Positions 1 to 8,185 of a stretch of 30,362 nucleotides of DNA are shown piece by piece. This DNA is from Actinomycetota bacterium (GTDB taxonomy: Bacteria; Actinomycetota; Acidimicrobiia; Acidimicrobiales; Ilumatobacteraceae). Both the position numbers and the translations under genes were made by a program. The stretch covers positions 1-30,362 of the forward strand of contig RFTA01000003.1 of the NCBI GenBank assembly GCA_009923685.1, given 5' to 3'. The stretch's first letter is position 1; each line of letters begins with the position of its first letter. The notes under the pieces were generated by a model. That model made no database searches and was not told where the DNA came from. It saw only the letters and a list, made by a program, of their open reading frames with translations.

Positions 1-842
1 CTGCACCCGGAATCAACATCTGTTCGACCGTCAAACTTGATGCGGTAGTCGATGCCTCGCGCAGATGTGCGGGCGCAAACGAACCTTATGTGACGATGAG
101 CGGCACGTCAATGGCAGCAGCATTCGTCAGCGGCGTAGCGGCTTTAATTTATGGAGTACGACCAGATTTCACGGCACTACAAGTTCGCGAGATAATGATC
201 GCTACGGCAAAAGACATCGGCATCGCCGGACGCGACGAGATCTTTGGCGTTGGGGTGATCGATGCCTATGCGATTTTCAAGGCACTCGGATACTTTCCGG
301 AGAAGATCGTGTTTCCAACCGTTTCATCGCTTGGCAGAGTCGGGCAAGAGTCTGTTGGTGGAACAGTACAAATTCCTGAAAGTGAAAGACTGCAGTGGTA
401 TCGATGCCTGAGCCCAGGAGACGCCACACTTGTGATTCCGATCGACTGCGAGGCGATTTCGCAGGCGCAACGAAACGTATACATACCAACTCGCAAAGAC
501 ATCAAATCTTTTTTGCGCTTTGGCACATTGATCTCTGTCGGTGGTACACCGCAAATGCGTTTCTCTGCGACATCACCGAAAGTATCGGCAATATGGACAA
601 ACGTTTCAACACTCGACGTAGGCACGAAATTGGCGGTCGACGAACTTGTCGATAGCGCCTCAGTCGGACAAAAAAGTGCACGTGTGGTCTCTGGGCCTTG
701 CAAAATTGTCAAGAAATCTTTGACCGCGATTGCAAACGGTTCGTGCAAGTTAAGGATCGTCGCAGAAGCAAAGGCACCATACCCACGATTGACACAAACG
801 GTCGATCTTGAAATTGTTACGAAGACTGAAGCATCAAGTTAA
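1..842 (+). CDS. S8 (subtilisin-like) serine protease, 3' partial
   Basis: The gene enters from the left edge; the open frame runs from base 3. The visible part starts inside the peptidase domain with APGINICST, then SGTSMAAAFVSGVAAL, which carries the catalytic serine of the subtilisin family (GTSMA). Asp and His of the triad would lie upstream of the window. After about residue 80 of the visible frame the peptidase fold ends. About 190 residues of beta-rich sequence follow, with paired cysteines (for example GPCKIV and GSCKLRIVAEA), resembling the small cysteine-containing Ig-like modules of actinobacterial surface proteins; that assignment is inferred by eye. The protein is presumably secreted, but the signal peptide is outside the window and there is no C-terminal membrane anchor. 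The stop codon abuts the next start. A GTG at 90 is an internal codon, not the real start. Confidence 0.9.
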   Translation, partial: APGINICSTVKLDAVVDASRRCAGANEPYVTMSGTSMAAAFVSGVAALIYGVRPDFTALQVREIMIATAKDIGIAGRDEIFGVGVIDAYAIFKALGYFPEKIVFPTVSSLGRVGQESVGGTVQIPESERLQWYRCLSPGDATLVIPIDCEAISQAQRNVYIPTRKDIKSFLRFGTLISVGGTPQMRFSATSPKVSAIWTNVSTLDVGTKLAVDELVDSASVGQKSARVVSGPCKIVKKSLTAIANGSCKLRIVAEAKAPYPRLTQTVDLEIVTKTEASS

Positions 843-2843
843 ATGCCTAACCGCTTAGCGCTAGAAACCAGCCCGTACCTCCGTCAACACCAGGGCAACC
901 CTGTCGATTGGTTCAGTTGGTCAACCGAAGCATTCGACGAGGCACGCAGACGTGGTGTGCCAATTCTGTTGTCAGTCGGCTATTCAGCGTGTCATTGGTG
1001 CCATGTCATGGCCCATGAATGTTTTGAAGATTCAGAAACGGCGACGATGATGAACAAACTTTTTGTCAACATCAAAGTCGATCGAGAAGAGCGTCCCGAC
1101 ATCGACGCTCTATATATGGACGCTGTGCAAGCCATGTCGGGGCGCGGTGGTTGGCCGATGACCGTATTTATGAGCCCCGAAGGAAACCCTTTTTTTGGGG
1201 GCACGTATTTTCCAAAACCGTCGTTTATGAAATTGATGGCTGCCGTGCAAGATGCGTGGCTCAACCGTCGAGCAGAAATCGAAAACAACATCACGGCGCT
1301 CGGCGAATCGCTTGCACGAACCGCTGCGATCGAACCCGACCCGTCGTTGCCTCGCATTGAATTGGTCTCGGCGGCTTGCGATCAACTTGCCGAAGCTTTT
1401 GACCCCAAGTGGGGCGGGTTCGGTGGTGCGCCAAAGTTTCCAAGCACGATGAATATCGATTTGTTGTTGCGCCAATACATCGATACCCCGACTGAAAAAA
1501 TCAAGACCATTGTCACGACGACACTCGACGCAATGGCATCTGGCGGCATGTATGACCACATCGGTGGTGGATTTTCTCGCTACAGCGTTGATGAAAAATG
1601 GCTGGTTCCACACTTTGAAAAAATGCTCTATGACCAGGCGCTGTTGTTGAGGGTCTACTCACACGCCGCGGTGGTGTTCAAGTCAGAGAACTATCGCCAG
1701 ATCTGCGAAGAAATTGTCGAATATGTGCTTAGAGACTTGCGGGACATCGAAGGCGGCTTTTACAGCGCCGAAGACGCAGACTCGCTCGACGAGCAGGGAC
1801 ACTCGCATGAGGGGCACTTTTATGTTTTTTCACCCGACGAATTGCGCTCAATTCTGTCGACCGAGCAACTCGAACTCGCGCTCGCCTATTACGGCATCTC
1901 TGAAACCGGAAACTTCGAAGGAAAAAATATTCCGACGAGGTTAAACAACCGTGGTGAATTGATTCGACCACCAGAGATTGAAAAAATTCGCGAGAAAATC
2001 TTTGCCGAGCGCAACAAGCGTCCAAGACCGTTGTTGGATGACAAGGTGTTGACCGAATGGAATGCGATGATGTCGGTTTCGTTGATCGAGGCGGCAAACT
2101 TGTTGAAGCACGATGAATGGCTGACCGTAGCCGAATCAAATTGCGAATTTCTCTACGATAAATTGCGAATCGTCAACACCAGTGACGTCACCTGGATGCG
2201 TAGTTGGCAGCGCAACGGTGCACCACAGGCGCGTCATCGTGCGCTGGCTTGTGACCTTGCACATATCGTCGACGCATTCACGCGTCTTGCCGAGTCAACT
2301 GGCAAGGCGATCTGGATTTCTCGAGCGACAGAAGTTGCCGAACAACTAATTGGCGACTATTGGGATGATAAAAACGGCGGCGTATTCACGGTGGCCGCCG
2401 ACGCAGAGCAACTGATCGTTAGGCAAAAAGACCTGCTCGACAACGCAACGCCATCGGCCAACTCGGCGGCGGCTTGTGCGCTGCTCAGACTCGGTGCGCT
2501 GACGGGTAACGAAAAGTTCTCTGATTACGCCGAAAAAATATTGCGCCTCTTTTCGCGGATCGCCTCATCTTCACCAAGCGCATTTGGCAACCTACTGCAG
2601 ACCGTTCATCTAAGGCACAAAGGATTGATTGAAATCGCAATAACGGGAGACCGACCCGAACTAGTCGAGACGGTTAAACAAATTTGGATGCCGAGTTCGG
2701 TTCTCACTTTTGGCGAGCCGTTTAGTTCACCCCTTTGGCTAGATCGTCAGCCCGGCTTCGCGTATGTCTGCAGAGACTATGTCTGTCAAACACCAGTTTC
2801 GACACCTCAACAACTGCGCGACGCACTCACAGAAAAAAATTAA
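843..2843 (+). CDS. DUF255 / YyaL-type thioredoxin-fold protein
   Basis: This 666-residue protein has the full architecture of the YyaL/SPATA20 (DUF255) family. An N-terminal thioredoxin-like domain starts NRLALETSPYLRQHQGNPVD and carries a CHWC motif at residues 50-53. It continues with the family signatures VDREERPDID and GGWPMTVFMSPEG. The remaining roughly 450 residues form the helical (alpha/alpha) barrel part that resembles N-acylglucosamine 2-epimerase; WGGFGGAPKFP and MYDHIGGGFSRYSVDEKWLVPHFEKMLYDQ are recognisable in it. The biochemical role of the family in bacteria is not settled, and a disulfide or redox role is only suggested by CxxC. Its ATG follows the protease stop with zero spacing, so it is probably cotranscribed. 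Its own stop overlaps that of the convergent nitroreductase gene. Confidence 0.93.
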   Translation: MPNRLALETSPYLRQHQGNPVDWFSWSTEAFDEARRRGVPILLSVGYSACHWCHVMAHECFEDSETATMMNKLFVNIKVDREERPDIDALYMDAVQAMSGRGGWPMTVFMSPEGNPFFGGTYFPKPSFMKLMAAVQDAWLNRRAEIENNITALGESLARTAAIEPDPSLPRIELVSAACDQLAEAFDPKWGGFGGAPKFPSTMNIDLLLRQYIDTPTEKIKTIVTTTLDAMASGGMYDHIGGGFSRYSVDEKWLVPHFEKMLYDQALLLRVYSHAAVVFKSENYRQICEEIVEYVLRDLRDIEGGFYSAEDADSLDEQGHSHEGHFYVFSPDELRSILSTEQLELALAYYGISETGNFEGKNIPTRLNNRGELIRPPEIEKIREKIFAERNKRPRPLLDDKVLTEWNAMMSVSLIEAANLLKHDEWLTVAESNCEFLYDKLRIVNTSDVTWMRSWQRNGAPQARHRALACDLAHIVDAFTRLAESTGKAIWISRATEVAEQLIGDYWDDKNGGVFTVAADAEQLIVRQKDLLDNATPSANSAAACALLRLGALTGNEKFSDYAEKILRLFSRIASSSPSAFGNLLQTVHLRHKGLIEIAITGDRPELVETVKQIWMPSSVLTFGEPFSSPLWLDRQPGFAYVCRDYVCQTPVSTPQQLRDALTEKN

Positions 2844-3445
2844 AAACTTCCTTCACGCACGATTTCAACCGGTTTGCGTCGGGCACGCTTGGCGCTTGCG
2901 CCACGATCGGTCGACTTTTCGATCACGGGCCAACCGAGTGCGACCGCACCAATAAGTTGCATTTGCTCGGGAACTTTGAACTCGGCGCGAAGCTGACTCT
3001 CACCATTAAACACCCCGAAAAAAAGCGCGCCAAGGCCGACATCGTGTGCAGCAAGCAAAAGTTGCATCGTCGCGAAAGATGCGTCGACTGTCCAATATGG
3101 CGTCGGCCAAGAAGAAACATCGTCACCCAACTTGGTTTTCACTTTGTCGGGCTCGCTATAGCGCTCTAAGTATGCATTCGGGTCGGCAAATATCAAACCG
3201 ATAAGGGGTGCGCTCAGCAATTGAGGCCAACGAAAACTCGATCGCTTTTCTTCTGGCAAAGTTATATCCCAAAATTTTTTTGTTTGATGGTCGCGCAAAA
3301 CCAAAAAATGCCAACCTTGGGTTTTGCCGGCCGATGGCGCCCGCGATGCAATCTCGACGATTCGCTCCAAAAGTTCGTGGTCGATCGGATCTCGGCGAAA
3401 TGCTCGCACCATTTTGCGCGTGCGAACGCAGTCCGCGAACTGCAT
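2840..3445 (-). CDS. Nitroreductase-family flavoprotein
   Basis: This 201-residue protein looks like an FMN-dependent nitroreductase. It starts with the N-terminal pattern CVRTRKMVRAFRRDPI, followed by EIASRAPSAGKTQGWHFLVL, the usual FMN phosphate and ring binding region. The segment WTVDASFATMQLLLAAHDVGLGALFFGVF matches the family's central helix and the GLG loop, and IGAVALGWP the final strand. Substrate cannot be predicted; the family includes quinone, nitro-compound and F420- or flavin-linked reductases. The ATG lies 9 bases after the stop of the upstream hypothetical gene, suggesting one transcript. No strong Shine-Dalgarno sequence is visible. The gene is tail to tail with the DUF255 gene, and both stop codons sit in the tetranucleotide TTAA. 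Confidence 0.88.
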   Translation of the reverse strand: MQFADCVRTRKMVRAFRRDPIDHELLERIVEIASRAPSAGKTQGWHFLVLRDHQTKKFWDITLPEEKRSSFRWPQLLSAPLIGLIFADPNAYLERYSEPDKVKTKLGDDVSSWPTPYWTVDASFATMQLLLAAHDVGLGALFFGVFNGESQLRAEFKVPEQMQLIGAVALGWPVIEKSTDRGASAKRARRKPVEIVREGSF

Positions 3446-3454
3446 GACAATGAG

Positions 3455-4111
3455 TTAGTGCTTGCCGAGTTTCAGCAAATTTTCGGTCATCGTCCAACCG
3501 TGAACGACTAACGAACCAGACTTTTTCGCCGTCACACCCTTAAACAGTGCTACGACATCAGAAGGCGCCTTGCCAGGCTTTAATGATTCAAAATCGATGA
3601 AACCACTCTGTCCGTTGCTCTTGATAGTGAACGACTGCTCGTCGTATGTCGACTCACAGCCAAAGCGCCGCGCCAACCGTCGACCCCAAGCCCGCTCTTC
3701 GCCGACCGCACGATGATCAGGTCGTGGAATAAGTTCGGTAAGTGACTTGAATGCGTCAAGCGCATCAACCGATATAAAACGCGAACCGACCACGACATCT
3801 TCGTCAGGAAACGCCATCAACGCGCGGTGATAGGCCTCGCTCATCAAACCCTTCAAAATTTGATCGCGCTTTGACGTGCGCTTGACGCTAAGCATGCCAA
3901 GCAGAACGCAAGGTGTGCCGCCGATGCGCTCGAGGGTCGAAAACATAAAACCGTGAAGTTTGCCGTCTAGTTTTGCACTTGCAAAAAGCACCCAGTCTTC
4001 TTTTGCTTTTGAAATCGCGCCGATGCCGAATGCGCCACCCATCGCGGCAAGGTCGTCTAGGTCTGAGTCGACTAAAGCAGAGGCATCTATTGTCTTGACA
4101 ACAAGCGGCAT
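3455..4111 (-). CDS. Conserved-looking hypothetical protein (218 aa)
   Basis: I do not recognise this protein with certainty. It is soluble, with no signal peptide or membrane segment. The middle part (LDGKLHGFMFSTLERIGGTPCVLLGM, then a basic SVKRTSKRDQILKGLMSEAY stretch) has the strand, loop and helix rhythm of an acetyltransferase-like (GNAT) fold, but I see no clean acetyl-CoA motif, so this is only a suggestion. The ATG has a credible ribosome binding site, AGAAGGG, just upstream. It lies 48 bases downstream of dnaE and 9 bases upstream of the nitroreductase gene on the same strand. Codon use and length are consistent with a real gene. Confidence 0.75.
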   Translation of the reverse strand: MPLVVKTIDASALVDSDLDDLAAMGGAFGIGAISKAKEDWVLFASAKLDGKLHGFMFSTLERIGGTPCVLLGMLSVKRTSKRDQILKGLMSEAYHRALMAFPDEDVVVGSRFISVDALDAFKSLTELIPRPDHRAVGEERAWGRRLARRFGCESTYDEQSFTIKSNGQSGFIDFESLKPGKAPSDVVALFKGVTAKKSGSLVVHGWTMTENLLKLGKH

Positions 4112-4159
4112 AACCCTTCTATTCTGCCAGCAAAAATCACCATTTAGTCATCAACAATT

Positions 4160-7100
4160 TCAACCGATGTAAACACTGTTGCCATACGACGCACGCAATG
4201 CCCCGATAGCGCGGTCGATATCAACATTGAATTCAGGCGCCAAACGCAGACTCTTGCCACCCGGCATGTGCAACTGAACCGGCGTTTGACCGCCGTGATC
4301 TTTCAACAACTCTTGCAAGTTGATGATGTCTTCTTGCGAGAGCGACCGACCGGCCAACTCGATGTGCAAACTCATGTCGGTTGCGCGCATTGGTTCGACA
4401 ACTTTGATCTCTTGGGCATTAAACGAGATGCGCGAATCATCTCGTTTATCGAGACGCCCGCGGACAGTAATTATCGTGTCTTCGTCAATCAAATGACCAA
4501 AACTGGCGTATGTCTTTGGAAAGATATTCACCTCGACAGAACCTTGCAGATCTTCGATCGTCAACACCGCCATCTGATCACCTTTGCGGGTGAACTTTCG
4601 ATTTACGACTGTTATCACGCCGCCAAGAGTCAAATAGGCGCCATCATTTTTTTCGTCCAGATCGGCCAATGAACATTCGACTTTTCGACGAAGTTGCCCT
4701 TCGACGCCACGCAATGGATGATCTGAAACATATAGACCGAGCATTTCGCGCTCTATTTTTAGCTGCTCAGACTTCTCGAAATTCAGGTTCGGAATCTCTA
4801 TCTGCTCGGAGAAACCAGATTGCGAATCTGCCCCCTGATCAAACAGGCTCATCACACCTTGATCTCGCTCGCGACGGCGATTGAGAGTGTTCTCAATAAT
4901 CGACTCGAATACGAGCAACAAACCCTTGCGTGGGTGACCCAAAGAGTCAAAAGCTCCGGCTTTGATCAACGACTCAACCGTGCGCTTGTTGAGCGTCGCG
5001 ATTGGTGCTCGGTCGACGAAATCATAGAACGATTTGAACGACCCATTTGCGCGTCGGTATTCGACTATTTGACTGACGAGTGCTTCACCGACGTTGCGAA
5101 TCGCCGACAAACCAAAACTAATGACACGTGTGTCGCCCTCAACCACTGGCACAAAGTCAACACCCGATGAATTGATATCTGGTGTCTTAACCGTGATGTT
5201 GCTGGCGCGGGCATCTGCCAAAAATATTGCAGCACGGTCATAACTGGCCTTGACGCTCGTCAGCAAACACGAAAGATATTCGAACGGATAATTGGCTTTG
5301 AGATACGCGGTTTGATAGGCGATGAATGCGTATCCGTATGCATGGCTCTTGCCGAACGCGTAGTCGGCGAAGTTTTCTATCGAGTCGAAAAGAGTCTCAC
5401 CCAATTCTTGGCCATAACCGCGATTGATGCAACCCTGCTCAAAACTGGCGCGCTGTTTTTTCATGTCGGCACGATTTTTTTTGCCGCAGGCCTTGCGCAG
5501 ATCGTCTGCCTCTTCAAGGCTGTAGCCCGCAAACTTCTGGGCAACTCGCATCATGCTTTCTTGATAAATCATCAAGCCCTGGGTATCGCCGAGCAAGTCT
5601 TGCGCGTCGGGATGAAAAATTTTCGGAGTCTTGCGCCCGTTTTTGAAATCGGCATAGTCATTGTGCATATTCGCGCCCATCGGTCCTGGACGATAGAGCG
5701 CCACAATCGCGGCAATGTCGTCGATGGTCGTCGGCACCATGCTGCGAACCAATGCACGAATGTTGGTCGACTCAAGTTGGAACACCCCGATTGTGTCACC
5801 GCGACGCAGGAGCTCGAAAGTCTTGTCGTCATCGAACGGAGCATTATCAATTTCGAACTCGGCGTTGTTCAGTTCTTTAATCATCTGGTTCGTATCAGTG
5901 ATGACATCAAGGTTGCGCAGGCCGAGAATGTCCATCTTGAGAAGACCCAACTCTTCGACGGCGTGCATTTCGTATTGGGTGACGATCGGGGCGAGGTCGG
6001 CATCTTGACCGGATTCGGCCTTGCGTTGAATCGGCAGATATTCGGTCAATTTTTCTTTCGTGATCACCACTGCCGCAGCATGAATGCCCACGCTGCGCTT
6101 TAACCCTTCAAGGCCTCGTGCAGTGTCGACAACGGTTTTTACATCGGGGTCACTTTCATAAAGTGCACGCAATTCAGCGGCCGCGCGATAGCCGTCAACA
6201 TGCTGCTCATCTTCTTCGAAGCAATATTTAAGAGGGGTGTCTCGCCCCATCACCACTGGCGGCATCGACTTGGCGATTTTGTCGCCCAAACCATACGGAA
6301 ATCCGAGAACTCGGGCGGCATCGCGCACGGCGTTGCGGGCCTTGATCGTGCCAAATGTGATGATCTGAGCCACATGATCACGGCCATATTTTTCAGAGGC
6401 GTAGCGAATCATCTCGTCGCGATATCGCGAGTCGAAGTCCATGTCGATGTCTGGCATCGAGCGACGACCCGGATTCAAGAAGCGCTCAAACAACAAATCG
6501 TATTTGATCGGGTCAAGGTCGGTGATTTTGAGTGAGTAAGCCACCGCGCAACCAGCGGCAGAACCTCGACCAGGGCCGACACGGATAGATTTTTCATGCG
6601 CGTAGCGCACCAAATCCCAGACGATCAAAAAATACGAACTAAAACCCATCGTCTTGATGGTCAACAACTCGTAAGCAACCCGTTCGACAACATCGGGCGC
6701 CAACTTTTCGCCCCAGCGTTGCTTGGCGCCGATCCATGTCAAATGTTCGAGATATGCGTGATCATCTTTGAAACCATCGGGAATTGGAAAATTTGGCAAA
6801 ACCGGAACATTGAACTGAATATCGACCTTTGCTCGCTCGGCAATCCACAGCGAATTGTCGCAAGATGTCGGCTGCTCACGAAACAACCAGCGCATTTCGT
6901 CTGCCGTCTTCAAATAGTGTTCGTGACCCTCGAATTTAAGTCGATTCGGGTCGCTGATCGTGCAGCCGGTTTGCACGCACAACAAAGCATCATGCGACGA
7001 ACTGTCTTCGCGATGGGTGTAATGACAGTCGTTTGTCGCCAAAAGTGGCGCACCGAGTTTTTTGCTGATCTCGATTAATTTCGGATTCGTCTCGATCTGC

Positions 7101-7687
7101 AATGGAATTCCGTGGTCTTGCAGCTCAATGAAAAAATTGTCTTTGCCAAATATTTCTTGCAGTCGTGCCGCGGTCTTTAACGCTTCTTCGTCTTTGCCGT
7201 TCTTGAGCGCCTGAAGAACATGACCACCCAAACAACCGGAAGTCGCGATCAAACCCGAGCTATATTTTGTCAACAACTCCCAATCCATTCGTGGTTGGTA
7301 GTAATAACCCTCGAGAAACGCGAGGCTCGCAAGTTGAATTAAGTTTTTGTATCCGACATTGTTTTCGGCAAGAAGCGTCAGGTGATAATAAAGTTTTTTG
7401 CCTGCTTCAGTATCGCCGCCACTGTCATCAACTCGACCTCGACGAGTTGGCCGCTCGAATCGCGTCTCATAGGCCATGTAAGCCTCGGTGCCAATAATCG
7501 GCTTGATCCCACGCTTCGTGCACTCTTTATAAAAATCGATGACACCATACATGTTGCCGTGGTCGGTGATACCAAGTGCAGTCTGGCCATCGGCAACAGC
7601 ACGATCGACTAGTTCGTCGAGCCGAGATGCTCCATCGAGCATCGAAAACTCGGTATGAACATGAAGGTGAGTAAAAGACTTACCCAT
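4160..7687 (-). CDS. dnaE: DNA polymerase III alpha subunit (DnaE1 type)
   Basis: This is the replicative polymerase subunit, 1175 residues, full length for DnaE1. The N-terminal PHP domain shows FTHLHVHTEFSMLDG (from residue 5), TDHGN (41-45) and NDCHYTHREDSSSHDALLC. The metal-binding histidines and aspartates seem intact, so PHP exonuclease activity as reported for mycobacterial DnaE1 is plausible. The C-family palm follows: GPGRGSAAGC (371-380) and the two catalytic aspartates in PDIDMDFD (412-419), with the third in LLKMDILGLRN. A helix-hairpin-helix and an OB fold (LGGVITVVNRKFTRKGDQMAVL onward) occupy the C-terminal third. There is no DnaQ-like insertion, so it is not PolC. The start codon overlaps the bpa stop by one base (TAATG), which implies translational coupling to the proteasome activator gene. 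Confidence 0.97.
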   Translation of the reverse strand: MGKSFTHLHVHTEFSMLDGASRLDELVDRAVADGQTALGITDHGNMYGVIDFYKECTKRGIKPIIGTEAYMAYETRFERPTRRGRVDDSGGDTEAGKKLYYHLTLLAENNVGYKNLIQLASLAFLEGYYYQPRMDWELLTKYSSGLIATSGCLGGHVLQALKNGKDEEALKTAARLQEIFGKDNFFIELQDHGIPLQIETNPKLIEISKKLGAPLLATNDCHYTHREDSSSHDALLCVQTGCTISDPNRLKFEGHEHYLKTADEMRWLFREQPTSCDNSLWIAERAKVDIQFNVPVLPNFPIPDGFKDDHAYLEHLTWIGAKQRWGEKLAPDVVERVAYELLTIKTMGFSSYFLIVWDLVRYAHEKSIRVGPGRGSAAGCAVAYSLKITDLDPIKYDLLFERFLNPGRRSMPDIDMDFDSRYRDEMIRYASEKYGRDHVAQIITFGTIKARNAVRDAARVLGFPYGLGDKIAKSMPPVVMGRDTPLKYCFEEDEQHVDGYRAAAELRALYESDPDVKTVVDTARGLEGLKRSVGIHAAAVVITKEKLTEYLPIQRKAESGQDADLAPIVTQYEMHAVEELGLLKMDILGLRNLDVITDTNQMIKELNNAEFEIDNAPFDDDKTFELLRRGDTIGVFQLESTNIRALVRSMVPTTIDDIAAIVALYRPGPMGANMHNDYADFKNGRKTPKIFHPDAQDLLGDTQGLMIYQESMMRVAQKFAGYSLEEADDLRKACGKKNRADMKKQRASFEQGCINRGYGQELGETLFDSIENFADYAFGKSHAYGYAFIAYQTAYLKANYPFEYLSCLLTSVKASYDRAAIFLADARASNITVKTPDINSSGVDFVPVVEGDTRVISFGLSAIRNVGEALVSQIVEYRRANGSFKSFYDFVDRAPIATLNKRTVESLIKAGAFDSLGHPRKGLLLVFESIIENTLNRRRERDQGVMSLFDQGADSQSGFSEQIEIPNLNFEKSEQLKIEREMLGLYVSDHPLRGVEGQLRRKVECSLADLDEKNDGAYLTLGGVITVVNRKFTRKGDQMAVLTIEDLQGSVEVNIFPKTYASFGHLIDEDTIITVRGRLDKRDDSRISFNAQEIKVVEPMRATDMSLHIELAGRSLSQEDIINLQELLKDHGGQTPVQLHMPGGKSLRLAPEFNVDIDRAIGALRASYGNSVYIG

Positions 7688-8166
7688 TAAAGGTAAGTTC
7701 CCGGACGATCCCCCGGTTGCGCAGTCGGTGGCTGACCTGACTGAATTTGTCGTTGCTCTGCTTGCTGGCGCATCGAAAGTTGTTGCGCGAACATTGTGGC
7801 TTGAATGCCGTGAAACAACCCTTCAAGCCAACCAACGAGTTGCGCTTTAGCAACGCGCAACTCGGCATCAGTCGGAACTTCGCCATCATTAAACGGCAGG
7901 GCCAACATGCGCAGCTCTTCTTGCAAATCTGGAGACAATGCCTCGGCAAGTTCGACAATTGATCTTTCATAAATTTCAGCCAGTCGCTCGCGCGAGGGCA
8001 TATCAAGGGTCATTGAGTGCACTTCGTCTAACAGTTGCTTGATCATCGACCCGATTCGCATGACCTTGGCTGGCGCAGTCACCGTCTCGAGCGTGCTCTC
8101 GCCCTGTTCTTCGACGATCTCTGAAAGTTGTTCGCTTGTTGCCGGTTTTTCGTCTGGAGTTTTCAT
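7687..8166 (-). CDS. bpa: Bacterial proteasome activator Bpa/PafE
   Basis: The 159-residue protein matches Bpa (PafE, Rv3780 family), the ATP-independent ring activator that opens the 20S proteasome of actinobacteria. Recognisable segments are VMRIGSMIKQLLDEV, ELRMLALPFNDGEVPTDAELR and AQLVGWLEGLFHGIQATMFAQQ. Together they form the family's four-helix core. The protein ends GTYL, equivalent to the GQYL tail of the mycobacterial protein that docks into the proteasome alpha ring. The acidic N-terminus (roughly residues 1-30) looks disordered. It starts 19 bases after the phosphodiesterase gene and shares one base with dnaE. Its presence implies a 20S proteasome elsewhere in the genome, which is inference. 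Confidence 0.93.
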   Translation of the reverse strand: MKTPDEKPATSEQLSEIVEEQGESTLETVTAPAKVMRIGSMIKQLLDEVHSMTLDMPSRERLAEIYERSIVELAEALSPDLQEELRMLALPFNDGEVPTDAELRVAKAQLVGWLEGLFHGIQATMFAQQLSMRQQAEQRQIQSGQPPTAQPGDRPGTYL

Positions 8167-8185
8167 AGTGGGGTCGCCAAACTTA

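Noticed and set aside
65..379. Arg- and Ser-rich plus-strand frame near the left edge
   Set aside because: It is out of frame with the S8 protease, whose frame carries the GTSMA catalytic motif; composition is typical of a shifted frame.
5312..6103. Long plus-strand open frame of 263 codons opposite dnaE
   Set aside because: It lies entirely inside dnaE on the other strand, has no recognisable domain and follows from the codon bias of dnaE.
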